Shown in pieces: positions 37,701 through 50,164 of a stretch of DNA of 64,000 nucleotides. The notes beneath the pieces are model-generated. The model made no database searches, was not told the DNA's origin, and saw only the letters and a program-made list of their open reading frames with translations. How positions within the stretch are numbered: position 1 is the first letter of the stretch; each line of letters begins with the position of its first letter. Origin of the DNA: Rhabdornis inornatus (Eukaryota; Chordata; Aves; Passeriformes; Rhabdornithidae); NCBI GenBank assembly GCA_013397075.1, contig VWZS01002869.1, positions 2,074,739 to 2,138,738 of the forward strand, in the 5' to 3' direction. Position numbers and translations under genes: made by a program.

Positions 37701-40700
37701 ATTTGAGATTTCAAAGGTCCACTTAGAAAATGGTGTATCCAGACTCAGGCTGTGTGGAGCTTTTCCTGTGCCTTTATGAATCTGTAAACACTTTCCCAGA
37801 TCTAAAACTGTATCACTGCCAGATTTAGTTATTGAATATGTAAATTACCCCTCCTTCTTATATTTTAATTTGCTTATGAAATGTGTTTGTTGAGTTGGTT
37901 TTTTCCTTTAACAGATTTTCCATGGTATGAGAAGCTAAAAACTGCACTGCAGAGCACATTTAAACTCCAGAAGTTTAGATCACTGCAACTTGAGACAATA
38001 AATGCTGCAATGGCAGGAAAGGATATATTTCTTGTCATGCCTACAGGTGGTGGGAAGAGCCTTTGTTACCAGTTACCAGCTGTCTGTTCTGATGGTATGT
38101 AAGGGGGAAAAAAAGGACATAATACAGAGAATTAGATTCATTTTCTCCCTTTTATAGTTTTTTGGAGAATGAACATTATTTGGCGTGTTTTTTGTTTGGT
38201 TTACTTGGTTTCGTTTGGCTGGGGTGGTTTCTTACTAACTCATCCAATTGCATTGGAAATTTACTTATTTACAATGGCCAAATTTACCATTACCTGTCAT
38301 TGCTTAGTTTTATGGTAAATCAACACCTCATGGCACCATGAGAGACATGATCCAACTTGTTTTGTTTTGTATGTTTTTATACTTTGTTGCAGCTCAGTTG
38401 TTTGTGGTCTAGACCCTAAGAGGAGATGCATGTTGTGGGCATTAAATAAGAATTATCCCTATGTGATCCCACTTGTCAGCTATCTAGGAGGAGAATCCAC
38501 TGCTGTGTGTGAAGCTTAAGCTTACATTTGGCACTTTCTTCAGAGCAGGGCTGATGCATCACTAAAAAGGATTAGAGGAGGTGTTTGTGACATCTGAACT
38601 GCTCAGTTTGCACAATGATTGATTGTTACAGGTTTCACACTGGTGATATGTCCTTTGATATCTCTCATGGAAGATCAGCTCATGGTTTTGGAACAGCTTG
38701 GTATCTCTGCAGCTTTATTAAATGCCTCAAGCAGCAAGGTGTGTTTAAGTTCATGTATTTGGTGCATGTGCTGGTGTCTCCCCTCTGTGTAGTTACTTGT
38801 GAATGTTGAATGGATGAGATGTATTTATCAGCTAATGTTGTTCTAGCAACAGTATCTGTCCAGGAGGGTGCTGTTGTATGGGTAAGGTGGTTAAGTATCT
38901 TGAGTTCATGTTTGGGTGACAACACCACATAGTAAGCAACACCTTCTGTGGAATAAATAGATTTCTTGGGGCTGTTTAGAGGATGCGAAGTACCTTTGGC
39001 TGATGTGTGTTGTAGATTTTTTACTCAGTTTCTAGACTCAGAGTAGATGTTTTTTGTCCACTACTACCATGTTGAGCAGTGCAGGCTTTTACAATACAAT
39101 TGTTTATTTCTTACTATAAGGTGGTGAGCTGTTTGATCCAGAGGCCAAGAAGCAACTTATTTCCTAGTCTCTTACTAGCCAATTGCTTTTTTCACAGTTA
39201 TTTTCCTAACTAGCAGGAGGCTGTGATCATTAGCTTGCACATGACGCTGGATTTCATAAGTCAGTGGCTTGATGCAATGTGCCAGACTTGAAGCCTGCTT
39301 TGATGTGGAGCATTCTGAAAACTCAGTAATAAAAATCACTATAGTGTGCAAGGAATTATTTTACACTTGCAGTATCACAGACGTGTTTGGTACATCACAG
39401 TTTATTGATACCACATGATGAAGCAAAGACACAACATTTGCATCTTCAAAGTTCCGTCATGGATTTTCTAAGTATTAAAATGACCATTTAATAAATAGTG
39501 ATCTTCTACAAAGGCCTGTAATGGTCAATACCATGGACCACTTTTTCAGTCTCTGCTAATTAAACCTTATGTATTGCTAATCACCTCTTAAGAACCTTAG
39601 CACTAAGCAGCTTCAGTGTGTTGTCCCAGTTTGTTACTCCCTTCTGTCTTGTTTTGTTTTGCACAGGAACATGTGAAGTGGGTCCACATGGAAATGCTGA
39701 AGAGGAATTCACAACTGAAGCTCATTTATGTGACCCCTGAGAAGATTGCAAAGAGTAAAATGTTCATTTCCAAGCTGGAGAAGGCTTATCAGGCTGGGTG
39801 CCTGGCTCGCATCGCTGTGGATGAGGTGCATTGCTGCAGTCAGTGGGGCCACGACTTCAGGCCTGGTATGCTCCTGTGAAGTCCCCTTTGCAGGGCTGTT
39901 CAGGCATCAGTGAATAGTGAGTTGGGCCTCAAATAAGGCCAGCTGCTTCCTTCATGTGTTAAGTGAATTCTTAATGTGTGACAAGTACCCGTGTTAGCTC
40001 AAGGACTTTAATTCACAAATTGTCCAGGAGCAAAATGTCCTAAGTTCATGCAAATGATGATTTCAACATAGATTTTGCTGTCAGTATTCTGAAAAATGCC
40101 TTATTCAGCTTACTTTAATTGGAGCTTCATAAAATCAAAGGCTTTGGTTGGCATCTTTAATATGGACAATAGTTACCTTTAATCTACTGCTACGTGAAAG
40201 TGTCATTCTGTACACCACTCCCTAGCACTTCTTGATGAAAGAGGTAGAGCATTTTTTAAATTCATGAGATATATTTTAAACATCTCTAAAGCAAGTGGAA
40301 ACAAATGCCTTTTGCTTAAAGGGAAAGGAAGTGTGCTTCAGTCCTTTTCCTATCTTGCAGATTGTAAAATATTGTTGATTATTGTTTCTTTGTCTTTGAA
40401 AGAAAACCTGATTTGAAGCAATATTGACTGTAAGGTCACTCTTAGCTGTTTTGCTAAAAAGTAGTGCCTGAGCCAAGAGACAGGCTAGTTCAGCAGGCAG
40501 TGTGGAATTTGGATGTGTACCTCTGGTGCATTTCTGTTCAAAGGCAGCAGGTATTTGTCAGTACTGAGCCTTTAAAAATTTTCATTATTAAGTCTGGTCT
40601 ATGTATCTAAATTCTACATTGCTTGTTTATTAGAAAAGCTCTGTTTACTCAAAAGCTGTTTGTAAAAATAGACGTGCAAAATAACCTGAATGTTGGTTAA

Positions 40701-43700
40701 TACAATGCCACACATACTAACTTCTTAAGAATTTCTACTTCCATACATTTTTGCCTTTTGAATTATGGCTGGTAATTGCAGCCTTTCAGTACCTGGAGGG
40801 AGCCTAAAAGAAAACGGGGGAGGGACTTGTTTATGAGAGCCTAGAGTGACAGGCCAAAGGGGAATGGCTTCAAACTGAGAGTAGGTTTAGAATGGGTATT
40901 AGGAAGAACTGTGAGGCTGGTGAGGCACTGGCACAGGCTGCCCAAGGAATTTATGGATGCCTTATTGCTGGTTGGATGGGGCTCTGAGCAATCTGGGATA
41001 GTGGAAAATGTCCCTGCCCATGGCAGGGGGCTGGAACAAGATGGTCTTTAAGGTGTATTCCAGCCCAAATGATTCTGTGATTGATTGTATAAATTCAGGT
41101 AGAAGACATCTCTTTTGATAAGTGCAACCTGCTTGTTACTTCCTTTGGATGTACAAATGAGTTAGTTCTGTGGTAGATTGGCAGTAATAACGTTTATTGC
41201 AGTATTACCCCGTTAAATACTATCTACATTAATGTCTTTTTTAAGTTTGCATTTGTGGTATGAGAAATCTTTGTTTTCCACTTTTTGTTTTCTTGCTTAA
41301 GACTACAAGTCTCTTGGTATCTTGAAAAGACAGTTTCCCAATACTCCCTTGATTGGATTGACAGCAACAGCTACCAGTCATGTTTTAAAGGATGCTCAGA
41401 ACATTTTGCATGTTCAGAAGTGCATTACCTTTACTGCTTCCTTCAACCGACCCAACCTTTACTATGAGGTAAGTCTTGTTACCTGGTTTTCTGGCTGCAG
41501 TGCTGTCTCTTGCAAGGAGAGAGGCAGGCAGCAGGCTCAGACTGCGTCAACCTGTTTGAAAATATGTCTTAAGATGGCAAAAAGGTTGTGAACTATTCTG
41601 TTGTGCTGTATTTTCACTTTGACCACTGGTTTGTTTATTGTTCTTGGTGGGGAAAGCTTGCAGGTTTGTTTTGGAGTTTATTTTTCAATGGACTTTTGAG
41701 TTGTAATCTGACCATTCATAAGAAGAAAGTAGTCATTTTTTTAGATGGCAGAATATTTTGTGTTTATTATACAGGAAAAACTAAAATAAGGTTGTTTGGC
41801 AGACTGTTTGCCCACTTGAACTCTGACATGCGCATAATATATTTTTGAGGTTCGGCATAAACCTTCAAATAACGAAGATTTCATTGAGGACATAGTTAAG
41901 ACCATTAATGGAAGATACAAAGGCCTGTCAGGTAAAAAGTGTGAAAAAAGACATGTTATCTTTCATCGTTATGCATTTCATTGCATGCTGTTATCTTCAG
42001 CATTGCAAGGATGTTGGGATGTTTTCAAATGATCTTGAAGCATGTAGAGAAATTCTGCCTTCACCATACATTAAACATCCAGAATTCGATTAAACAAAAT
42101 TTTGTAAGATCCATACCTTGAATAATTTCTGTCTTCATTCATTAGTGTTTAAATGTCTTTACTGTTTCCTTATAGCTTCTGAAGTATTGAATTTGGATGT
42201 TGATGTCCATAGAACAATGTTTACATAGGTAACAATAGGAAGTTCTAAGATTGTAAAAGCAAGGCTCAGAAAAGGTGATCTCTATGTTCTTAAATCACGC
42301 ATTATTTACTATCTGTGCATCAGGATACTGGTTATCTTTAACATGTTTTTTCATATTTGATCATAAGGGTCATCTGTTACTCAGTGCCCAGAATGGGTAT
42401 TAGGGGGTGAATTGTAGGTAAAAGCAGAACTGGGAAAGTTGGACTTGTGTAATAAATAAATTCTGTAGTGGAAATAAAGAGGAGAGACATCTTGCCAAGG
42501 CAGCAGAACCCAGGTTTCCAGAGCAGCAGTCTGTCCCTGTCTCTCCTTGGAGCTCTGTGGCTGTGAGGAGCAGCTCCCTGAGCACAAACTGTGCTAAGAT
42601 GATCACAGATCACGTGGCTTTGTGTGTAATCCCTGACTTAGCCCAGCCTGACTAATGATAAAAAGCAGATTTAACTGAAACCTCAGATGAGATGCCACAG
42701 CAGTCATAATGCATAGCACCCCTTAAAGATGCTTTAATAAGCACTTGAACATCAATAGAATGCTTCCATGATTCGATGGATTGGCACCTGTATTTCCTCT
42801 TTAGCCTTCAGGTCCAGGCTGATAGTTGAAGTTTCCTTCGTGAATACTCTACTGGTTTGAAAGCAAAACCAGTGAGAGACTTCAGGTCAGAAATACAATT
42901 TAATAGGAAAAAAAGAGAAAAATAAAATATATGCAATAGTACAAAAGAAAAAAAACAAACACTGACAGAGTCAGAATACAACCTGACACCCCACTAGTTA
43001 GAGTGGTAGTAGCAGTCCAGATGAAGTGGTCTTGTTGAAGTAGTGATCCCATAGAAAAGTCTGGTAGCTCTTGCCCTCTGGAAACCAGTGGGTAAGGGAT
43101 ACTTGTTCTGTCCCAAACACCAGATTATATCCTGGTGGGGATGCTTGGCTCCTCCCCCTGGCTGGAGCATCTCCCAATGGGATGATGTAATTTTATCAAT
43201 CATGCAGTGGGACTCAATGGGATGATGTAATTTTATCAGTCATGCAGTAGAACTCAATGGCCCATTAACAGAAGATATCTCCCTGGAGGAAGGATGGGTT
43301 GTGGAAAAGATAGAGATCAACTGCCCTACCTGGTTTCAACAGATGGTGATAGAATACATACTTTTGCTCACATCCTGTATTGTAACCCGAGACAAATACC
43401 AATACTATGGACTAAATAGGCACAAAGACTGTATAATGCTTTTCAATTATTTATTTTATAAGCTAATAAAACCTTCACAATTGTTTTTAGGTATTGGGGA
43501 TTTTTTGACCTTTTTAAGGCATTATAATGAGGCCTCTTTCGCTTTTGTGCAGGAATTGTTTACTGCTTTTCTCAGAAGGATTCTGAGCAAGTTACTGTGA
43601 GTTTACAGAAACTGGGAATCAAAGCAGGGACTTACCATGCAAACATGGATGCTAAATATAAAACCAAAGTTCATAAAGGATGGGCAACAAATCAAATCCA

Positions 43701-46700
43701 GGTTAAGTAAATACTTTACATGAACTTATATCTTATTTAAACAAATTGTGGTTTGGTATCTTGATGATTTCTTAATATTTTTCTTTTTCCCAGGTTGTAG
43801 TGGCAACAGTTGCTTTTGGCATGGGAATTGATAAACCTGATGTGAGGTTTGTAATTCATCACTCTATGAGCAAGTCCATGGAAAACTACTACCAAGAGAG
43901 TGGACGTGCAGGTACTGTAGGAAGTGGCTTTTGCAAAGTTGCCATTTACATCCATTAAACCAGTAAAACTGTCCTTGAATTTTCCAGGCATTTGTGCAAA
44001 GTCTCTTGCCTTTTGAGACAGTGTTCAAAGGGTATAATGAAACTGCCTCTGCAATGAACTACATTCATGACCAGGCCTCTACTGCAGTATAACAAAGAAT
44101 AACTGGGTATCTAGACCTCCACTCAGCATTTTTTTTAATACTTGATTTTCTATCACATCTGTGGCTTACCAGAATAATATGACATGGATTTGATACACAA
44201 TTTTTATTTTTTTAAATTTTGTATAGCGCCTGGGATGTGTGATTTGCTGAGATTGTCTCTAGATGATGTTTAATCACTGTATGAATTTCAGAAGTACAAG
44301 TAGGATGGGGAGTCTGGAGCAAAGACTTTTAAAAATTGTTCAATGTTTAGCAGTACTAAATACCTGTTATGGCCAAAATCCACCCCAAAACCATTTTGCA
44401 GTGTTCTGGATTTTTTTGATCTTGTTCATCTCATATTACTTTTTTAAAGGCAGATTTGAGCCTGTGTGGAGAAAAGCTCATCAAGGAACTTGAGGGGCAG
44501 TTGGTTGAGATTGTAATTGTCTGTTCATTTTAATGTATTGCAGGTAGAGATGATCAAAAAGCTGACTGCATTTTGTATTATGGGTTTGGAGATATATTCA
44601 GAATCAGCTCAATGGTGGTGATGGAAAATGTTGGCCAAGAGAAGCTGTATGATATGGTATCTTATTGCCAAAATATGAGCAAGTAAGTTACTGTGGTGGC
44701 TTGGTTGCTTAGTTTTTAAATGGGCTAATTTTGTTGGAGTTTTTAGGGGGCATTTAAAAGGAAAAAAAAATAAGAAAGCCTGAAACAAAACCAAAATGAA
44801 CCCATCACCAAACAAAACCACCCACAAAAACAGGAAAAAGCTTGCCAGCTTCAGGACACAGTTCTGGAGATGGTTGTGTTGAGGTGAAATATCTGTGAAC
44901 AAACACTGTTTGGATTTCAAATCCCAGTCAGTGGAAATACTGGAGTTCTGTGGTTTTGACTCTAAGATGCAGTGTTTAGTGGCCACATAGGAATCCATGT
45001 GTTTAGTGCTTCACCTTTTTCACTGAGATATTTGGAATACTTCATGGAAAATGTGTAACTGTTGTGGACAACTGGTGCATCCAGTAAAGCCTTTTTTGGC
45101 CTCAGCATAACAATGAGTTCATATTCTTCCGTTTTTCTCTTGAAACTGCAGATTATGCTCTTCTTCAACCAAACTGTTTCTCCACCACTGTTTAGTCATT
45201 ATCCGTATTGGCATAAGTGATAGGGAATACTGGTGTTGGAGTATTTGTTCTCTGATTTTTCCTGTGATAATTCTTTGTGCTTGTTTTGAGATCTGAGCTG
45301 TCCCTAGGGACCTTTTTCACCGTTTTAATGATGGATAACGCAGGTGTTACATGTTCATGTGGGTTCTATAGCCCCCTCTGCTCTCTGCTCTTCAGATGTC
45401 GCCGAGTACTCATAGCCCACCACTTTGATGAAGTGTGGGATTCTGCAAACTGCAATAGAATGTGTGATAACTGCTGTAGAGAGAATGGTAAGTAAAGGAC
45501 AGAGAACATGGGAAAAGTTGATTTAAAGAAATACCTGGTATAGAAAAACTGTGAGCAAATTTTGTGACCTGTGTTGTGTTACTGACTGTTTTCAAGATGC
45601 AGATTTTGTTATGATTGTCAGTTTTTGGTGGTCTACTGTTGCCAGTTTCAGGGTGTTTAGCAGGATACTTCCTGGTTTGGCTTTTTGCCTGAGGTTGGAC
45701 ACTGGTATTTTTCAGGCTCAGCTGTTCACCTTTTTCCAGAAGGGAAGCTGGGGCAAGGGGGAGATTGGCTTACCTGTTTTAAAAGGATTCTGGTATGTGC
45801 CAGGTTTTGTTTCAGGGTTTGCTTGTGTGTGAAAGCTTTGAGGAGGAGCTCCTGCAAGCCAGCCTGTTCACATTTAGGCTCTGAGAAGGTACAGTTTGCA
45901 TGTCCTCTCATAACTTGTCTGGAAAAATCCCTGAGGATTTCAGTGCTGCACACTCATGAGATGTTCCTGTGTCAGTACTGCATGTGACAGGTGTACAGAA
46001 CTGAGCACTCTTAATTCAAGGTTTTGCTGTGATTTTTTTTTCCCCCATCGAAAAGCTGAAAGACTCAGAAGATGAACAAAGCATCTGTTGTTGCACTTAA
46101 AAAGTGAGTGCTGTGACTTAAACATGGGAAACCCCATGGAAAGCAAGAACACTCTGAAAGGAGAGCTGAGAGAAAGTTGGTTTTGGGCATTTCTAAAAGA
46201 TGCAGAAAATCACCTTAAATCTCATTGAGGACCACCTAGGTGAATTCTTGTAATATGTGGAAAATACCATCTTCTCATATCACGTATCTGTTGCAAAAAG
46301 TATTTGGATAATATTATGATCAACACTTGAAAAAACTGAGGAACAATTCTGTATTCAAAGCTGTTCTCATAACTAGACTTTATTGCCCTTATTACCCCTA
46401 TTGGGGTGTAAAGTAGACAAACCAAAATTCAACTTTTTTTCATTACACAGTTTTATTTTATAATAAAAGTCTTTTGCAAGGTCTTGCAAGTAACAGTGTC
46501 TTGTTATCTCCTAATTAGAATCGGGGCTTAGCTGAAATGTACACTGGGATCAGAGGTTGGGAAGAGTAGGGAGCTGGCTTGTCCCCAAGGCTTGTAGGAG
46601 CCATGTGATGAAATAAAGTTGAAATATATCCTGTTTACTGCTTCTTCACCTCCAGGGCCTTTTAATACTTAAGCAAGCTCTAGGGAAACTTGGCAGTAGT

Positions 46701-49052
46701 ACTTTTTTTTTGGTACTTAATCCTTAGGCAGTTGGGGTTATTCTGTGCTGTGATCTGATTATGGAGAAGGATGATCATTATGTACTACATTGATGTGTTG
46801 GTGCTCAGAATTATTACGGATGATGAAGCTAGTTATTGTAATGTAATTACTGCTTTTTATGTCTGTATCGTTTCATCCATAACTGTCTTGAGAGAAGAAA
46901 TGTCTCACAGGCTTCACCTCCTTTGTGCTCTCTAACCTTTTCATAACAAGCACTATGGGTGATGAAAAGGAATCCAGTTCTAGAGTAATATACTAGCTAC
47001 TTTGCAAATTTTATGCTTTGAAATAATTTCTGGTTTGTAACATCAAATATGATTAAAAATGTTTGTCAGATGGGAGTTGCAATAATGAAGGAGAAAAATA
47101 TGTGAGTATAAATATATCCTGATTTGACAGAAGGAAAGTTACTGCTTTTTTAAGTTAGTTTAAAAGCAAAACAAAAAAAAAAGTCTTGCTATTATACAGC
47201 ACAAAGATATGTATTTATAGCTACATATAACTACAAAGAGCTTTCTATTTAAATGTTCCTTCACTTTTACTTGCAGCATGTGAGAAGATGGATGTAACAG
47301 GATACTGCAGGGATCTGATAAAGATCCTTGAACAAGCTGACAGCAAGAGTGAAAAACTCACCCCACTGAAATTAATCGATGCCTGGTCTGGGAAAGGTGT
47401 GTCCAAATTCAGGGTGCCTGAAGTTACTCCACCCAAGCACCCTCGAGAGGAGCTGGAGAGAATTATTGCACATTTACTGTTGCAGCAGTATCTGAAGTAT
47501 GTCAGATAACTATTTTTTCTTGGTTTTGTTTTTTTAACATTTCGTAGTAATTTTTCTTTGCTCTCATTACTTTTGTATAACATTAATAGAAACGTTCTTT
47601 AGTCTTGTTTTTTTAGATGCATTTAATATATTACTGAAAACCCTTCAAATATTGCTTTATTTCCATTTCAAAAGTTGGAGGAACAGTTGAAATGCTGTAT
47701 CTTGTGCAATTTTAAAAAGCTGGGGTTCTTCTGTATTTTGGTAGAATGTTTAAATCTGCAGCAGGATTCATTTTGGAGAAGTCTGCAGTTCATACAGATC
47801 TCATTCACATTCCATGGATAAGAAAACCAAATGGGGCTGGCCACACGATGTCTAAGTCAGGAAAGACTGGCTAATGTAGAAAGTGGTATTCAGAAATTTT
47901 AAGAAAGCATAGTGAAACTAACAACAGTGCTGCTTCTGTAAGATGTGTGCTGTGTGTTTTGTCTTCTCATAATTTTAGAAGTTCAAGAATATCTACAAAT
48001 ATCCTTTTATTTTGTCTTAATTTTTCTTTGCATCTCTCAGCACAGCTTTTTTAATATTAAGAGGGTGAGCAGATGATTTATTACATCTTTCTGCCTCATT
48101 TTTCTTCATGTGTTTCAAGAGATTGACAAGTACATATCTGAGTGTTTTTTGTGTGTGTAAAGGTCCACAGACTGAGTTATATTAAGTGTTGATCAGAGTA
48201 GCTCTAGGTCACCTGACTGGCTACTTGAATAGATAAAGCAGAATGAAGCTGCTATTTGCAACATCCATCAGAAGGGTTAATATGTATCTATCCTTATGGA
48301 AAGAGTTGTCCAGATTGAAGCAGGCTGCCCAGGGAAGTGGTGGAGTCACCATCCCTGGGAGTGTTCACAAAACATGTGGATACGTCACTTAAGGACATGG
48401 TTTAGTGCTGGTCCTGGGTTCATGGTTGGACTTGATTATCTTGGAGGTCTTTTCTAACCTTAATGATTTTATGATTTTTTCCCCCTGCATAGTCTGGCTT
48501 CTGCTCTAATCTTCCCTTGTAACAGTGATTTAATTCTTGTAGGGAGGATTTCAGCTTCACAGCCTTTGCTACAATATCCTACCTGAAGGTGGGACCAAAA
48601 GCCAGGCTGCTGAAAAACGAGGGACACGTCGTCACCATAGAAGGGATAACAAACAAGAGAAGTGTTTTCAAGGTATTTAGATCTGTTCTGATTTGCCATA
48701 TAGATATCTTCTCCATTAGAGCCTAATGTAATTATTTAGTATCTGCTCAAAACATGTTTTGTAGTAATGCAATCAACCTCATAAATATCTTCTCTTGTGT
48801 GAGAACATGGAAAAAGAAGGAAAACAATGTTAAAATTTTAATTGAACTCTTTGTATCTTACAGGTTAAACCAACACAATCTTCAGATTCAAAAGGAAGAA
48901 GAGAAAATGCCCAGACAGGCTCAAAGACTGTCCAAGATTCAGTGATGAAGAAATCACAGGAACATAAACGGCCCAGCTCTGGTCCTAACTTAAAAGCAAA
49001 GAAGCCTAAGCTTCAGGCAGGTGGAAGTGACCAACCACTAGTTATTGACTGA
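34756..49052 (+). CDS. RECQL: RECQL / RECQ1, RecQ-family ATP-dependent DNA helicase (661 aa)
   Basis: 3'-to-5' DNA helicase of the nucleus that acts at replication forks and in repair (family knowledge). CDS exons: 34756-34771, 35878-36075, 37915-38094, 38632-38738, 39667-39865, 41302-41468, 41850-41931, 43553-43701, 43794-43911, 44544-44682, 45396-45487, 47277-47496, 48543-48672, 48864-49052. Phases fit throughout (1986 nt). Domains: a charged N-terminal coiled coil (about 6-50); Walker [11 protein letters not shown] with Lys119; DEVH box 219-222; motif Q-E-S-G-R-A-G near 400-406; zinc-binding cysteines 453, 471, 475 and 478; winged-helix domain to about 600; a basic tail with KAKKPKLQ as a likely nuclear signal. 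Numbering matches human up to the winged helix, and the total is 661 aa against 649 in human. The tail is poorly conserved. Residue 564 is Phe where human has Tyr. Exon 8 has a weak GAG acceptor. The gene converges with PYROXD1. Confidence 0.97.
34976..35100 (+). mobile_element. CR1 LINE 3'-end fragment
   Basis: ATCCCTGGAAGTGTTCAAGGC, ATGGGGCTCTGAGCAACC, then GAGCTTTAAGGTCCCTTCCAACCC and CTATTTTATGATG give a full sense CR1 3' end. It lies in RECQL intron 2. Confidence 0.92.
40785..41090 (+). mobile_element. CR1 LINE 3'-end fragment
   Basis: GAGAGTAGGTTTAGAATGGG, GGCACTGGCACAGGCTGCCC, GGATGGGGCTCTGAGCAATC, then GATGGTCTTTAAGGTG and GATTCTGTGATTGATTG form about 300 bp of sense CR1. It ends 210 bp before the RECQL exon at 41302. 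Confidence 0.92.
42845..43390 (-). mobile_element. Endogenous retroviral LTR (passerine ERV type), probably a solo LTR, inside RECQL intron
   Basis: Read on the minus strand, this block resembles passerine ERV LTRs I remember. It has a TATA-like AGGATATAATC followed by GTTTGGGACAGAACAAG, then a T-rich stretch with ATTAAA near the end and a terminus CTCACTGGTTTTGCTTTC. There is no gag or pol sequence beside it, so a solo LTR is likely. It holds a 40-bp tandem duplication (43175-43254). It is antisense to RECQL, between its exons for residues 289-316 and 317-366. Boundaries are approximate. Confidence 0.75.
43175..43254. repeat. 40-bp tandem duplication inside the retroviral LTR
   Basis: Two near-identical copies, 43175-43214 and 43215-43254, each starting CAATGGGATGATGTAATTTT, plus the first bases of a third copy. 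They differ at only a few positions. They lie upstream of the LTR's TATA-like box on its own strand, so they would be duplicated U3 enhancer sequence. Confidence 0.85.
48297..48476 (+). mobile_element. CR1 LINE 3'-end fragment
   Basis: GCAGGCTGCCCAGGGAAGTGG, ATCCCTGGGAGTGTTCAC, GGTTGGACTTGATTATCTTGG, then CTAACCTTAATGATTTTATG is a sense CR1 3' end. It lies about 65 bp upstream of the RECQL exon at 48543, leaving very little native intron before the acceptor. Confidence 0.9.
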
Positions 49053-49156
49053 GTGTCACAGACTACATTTAGGATCTAATCATGGTTGCTGCTGCATGGA
49101 CAATGCAGTGTGTAAGTTCAGTTTGTGCTTTAGTAATGTTATTTTTATTTTTATTT

Positions 49157-49162
49157 AATAAA
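49157..49162 (+). terminator. RECQL polyadenylation signal
   Basis: AATAAA lies 105 nt after the RECQL stop codon at 49050-49052, giving a short 3' UTR ending near 49180. It is the first canonical signal downstream of the stop. Confidence 0.8.
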
Positions 49163-49180
49163 CACTGAACCGGGAACAAG

Positions 49181-50164
49181 TATCTTTAAAAACTGTCAAA
49201 TCTAGAAGTCTAGTAGTGAAGGAAAAAGTGTTTTGTATAAAAATATTTGGTGCATATCTTAGGATACAGCAATGATTACAAAATCTATATAATGACCATT
49301 ATATAGGTTTTGACCGTTGCCTTCTTAACTCTTTTGGAAGTGTAGTATATAGTAACACTGTGGCAGGTTCATGCAGTCTGGAAAGGACTGCCAGAGATCC
49401 AGAGATTTCCAGACTTCCTTCCAGTGGGAGTCTCCACCCACCACTCCCATGAGAGTCCTCTTGAGGTTTCCCTCCTTTGCAGCACAGGACTTGGTGGTCC
49501 TTAGCTCTGCATGAAGACCCTGTCACCTTCTGTTCCTTCTGCCTGCTGTGCAGGTGACTCTTCACCAGTGACTCCACTGCAGCCAGGGCACAGCTTCCCC
49601 AGGGCAGCTGCTGTCACCAGCTCCACGGAGTGACATCACACAGCCGGAGACTGGGATGCTCCAGCATCCTTCCTCTAGAGTTGTGGCTGGGTCAAAGCTG
49701 CTGCTTTGGCAGGGCTGGTTGTTCCAGCCCACGTGGGCATTGCCATCTCTGCAGTTCTGAATAGGGACATGTATCCCTACACCCACTGTGACATGTATAC
49801 TATATGTATTTATGAGTGAAATATTATGTGTATTTATCCTTGAAATATGTCTGTTGCTCTTAAAATTTGGCTTTTCTAGGTTGTTATTCAAAGAGAAATT
49901 TATGACTTCTGTGCTTTGCAGAAGTTTACAAACACGACAACCTGCAAGCCTAGGAAAGACTCAACAGCTACTGCTGCCTGAAAACATTCTCAGGCACATA
50001 TGCTGAGTGCTAGATTCAATTTTATTTTCTTACTTTTAACATTTTAGCAGCCAAAGATCAAAAAGGCAAGTTTAGTTTCACTAATAAACGCAGATTCTGG
50101 GCGGTTGCATTTTGGTTCTTCTCCCTTACGCTTACATGTATAAACAATACAAAACTAATCTAAT
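49181..50164. other. Intergenic spacer between convergent RECQL and PYROXD1
   Basis: About 1 kb between the two poly(A) sites. The middle part (49,330-49,780) is noticeably richer in G+C than its flanks and carries only short, unconvincing frames on either strand. It may be an old, unrecognised transposon piece. No gene or RNA is recognised. Confidence 0.5.
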
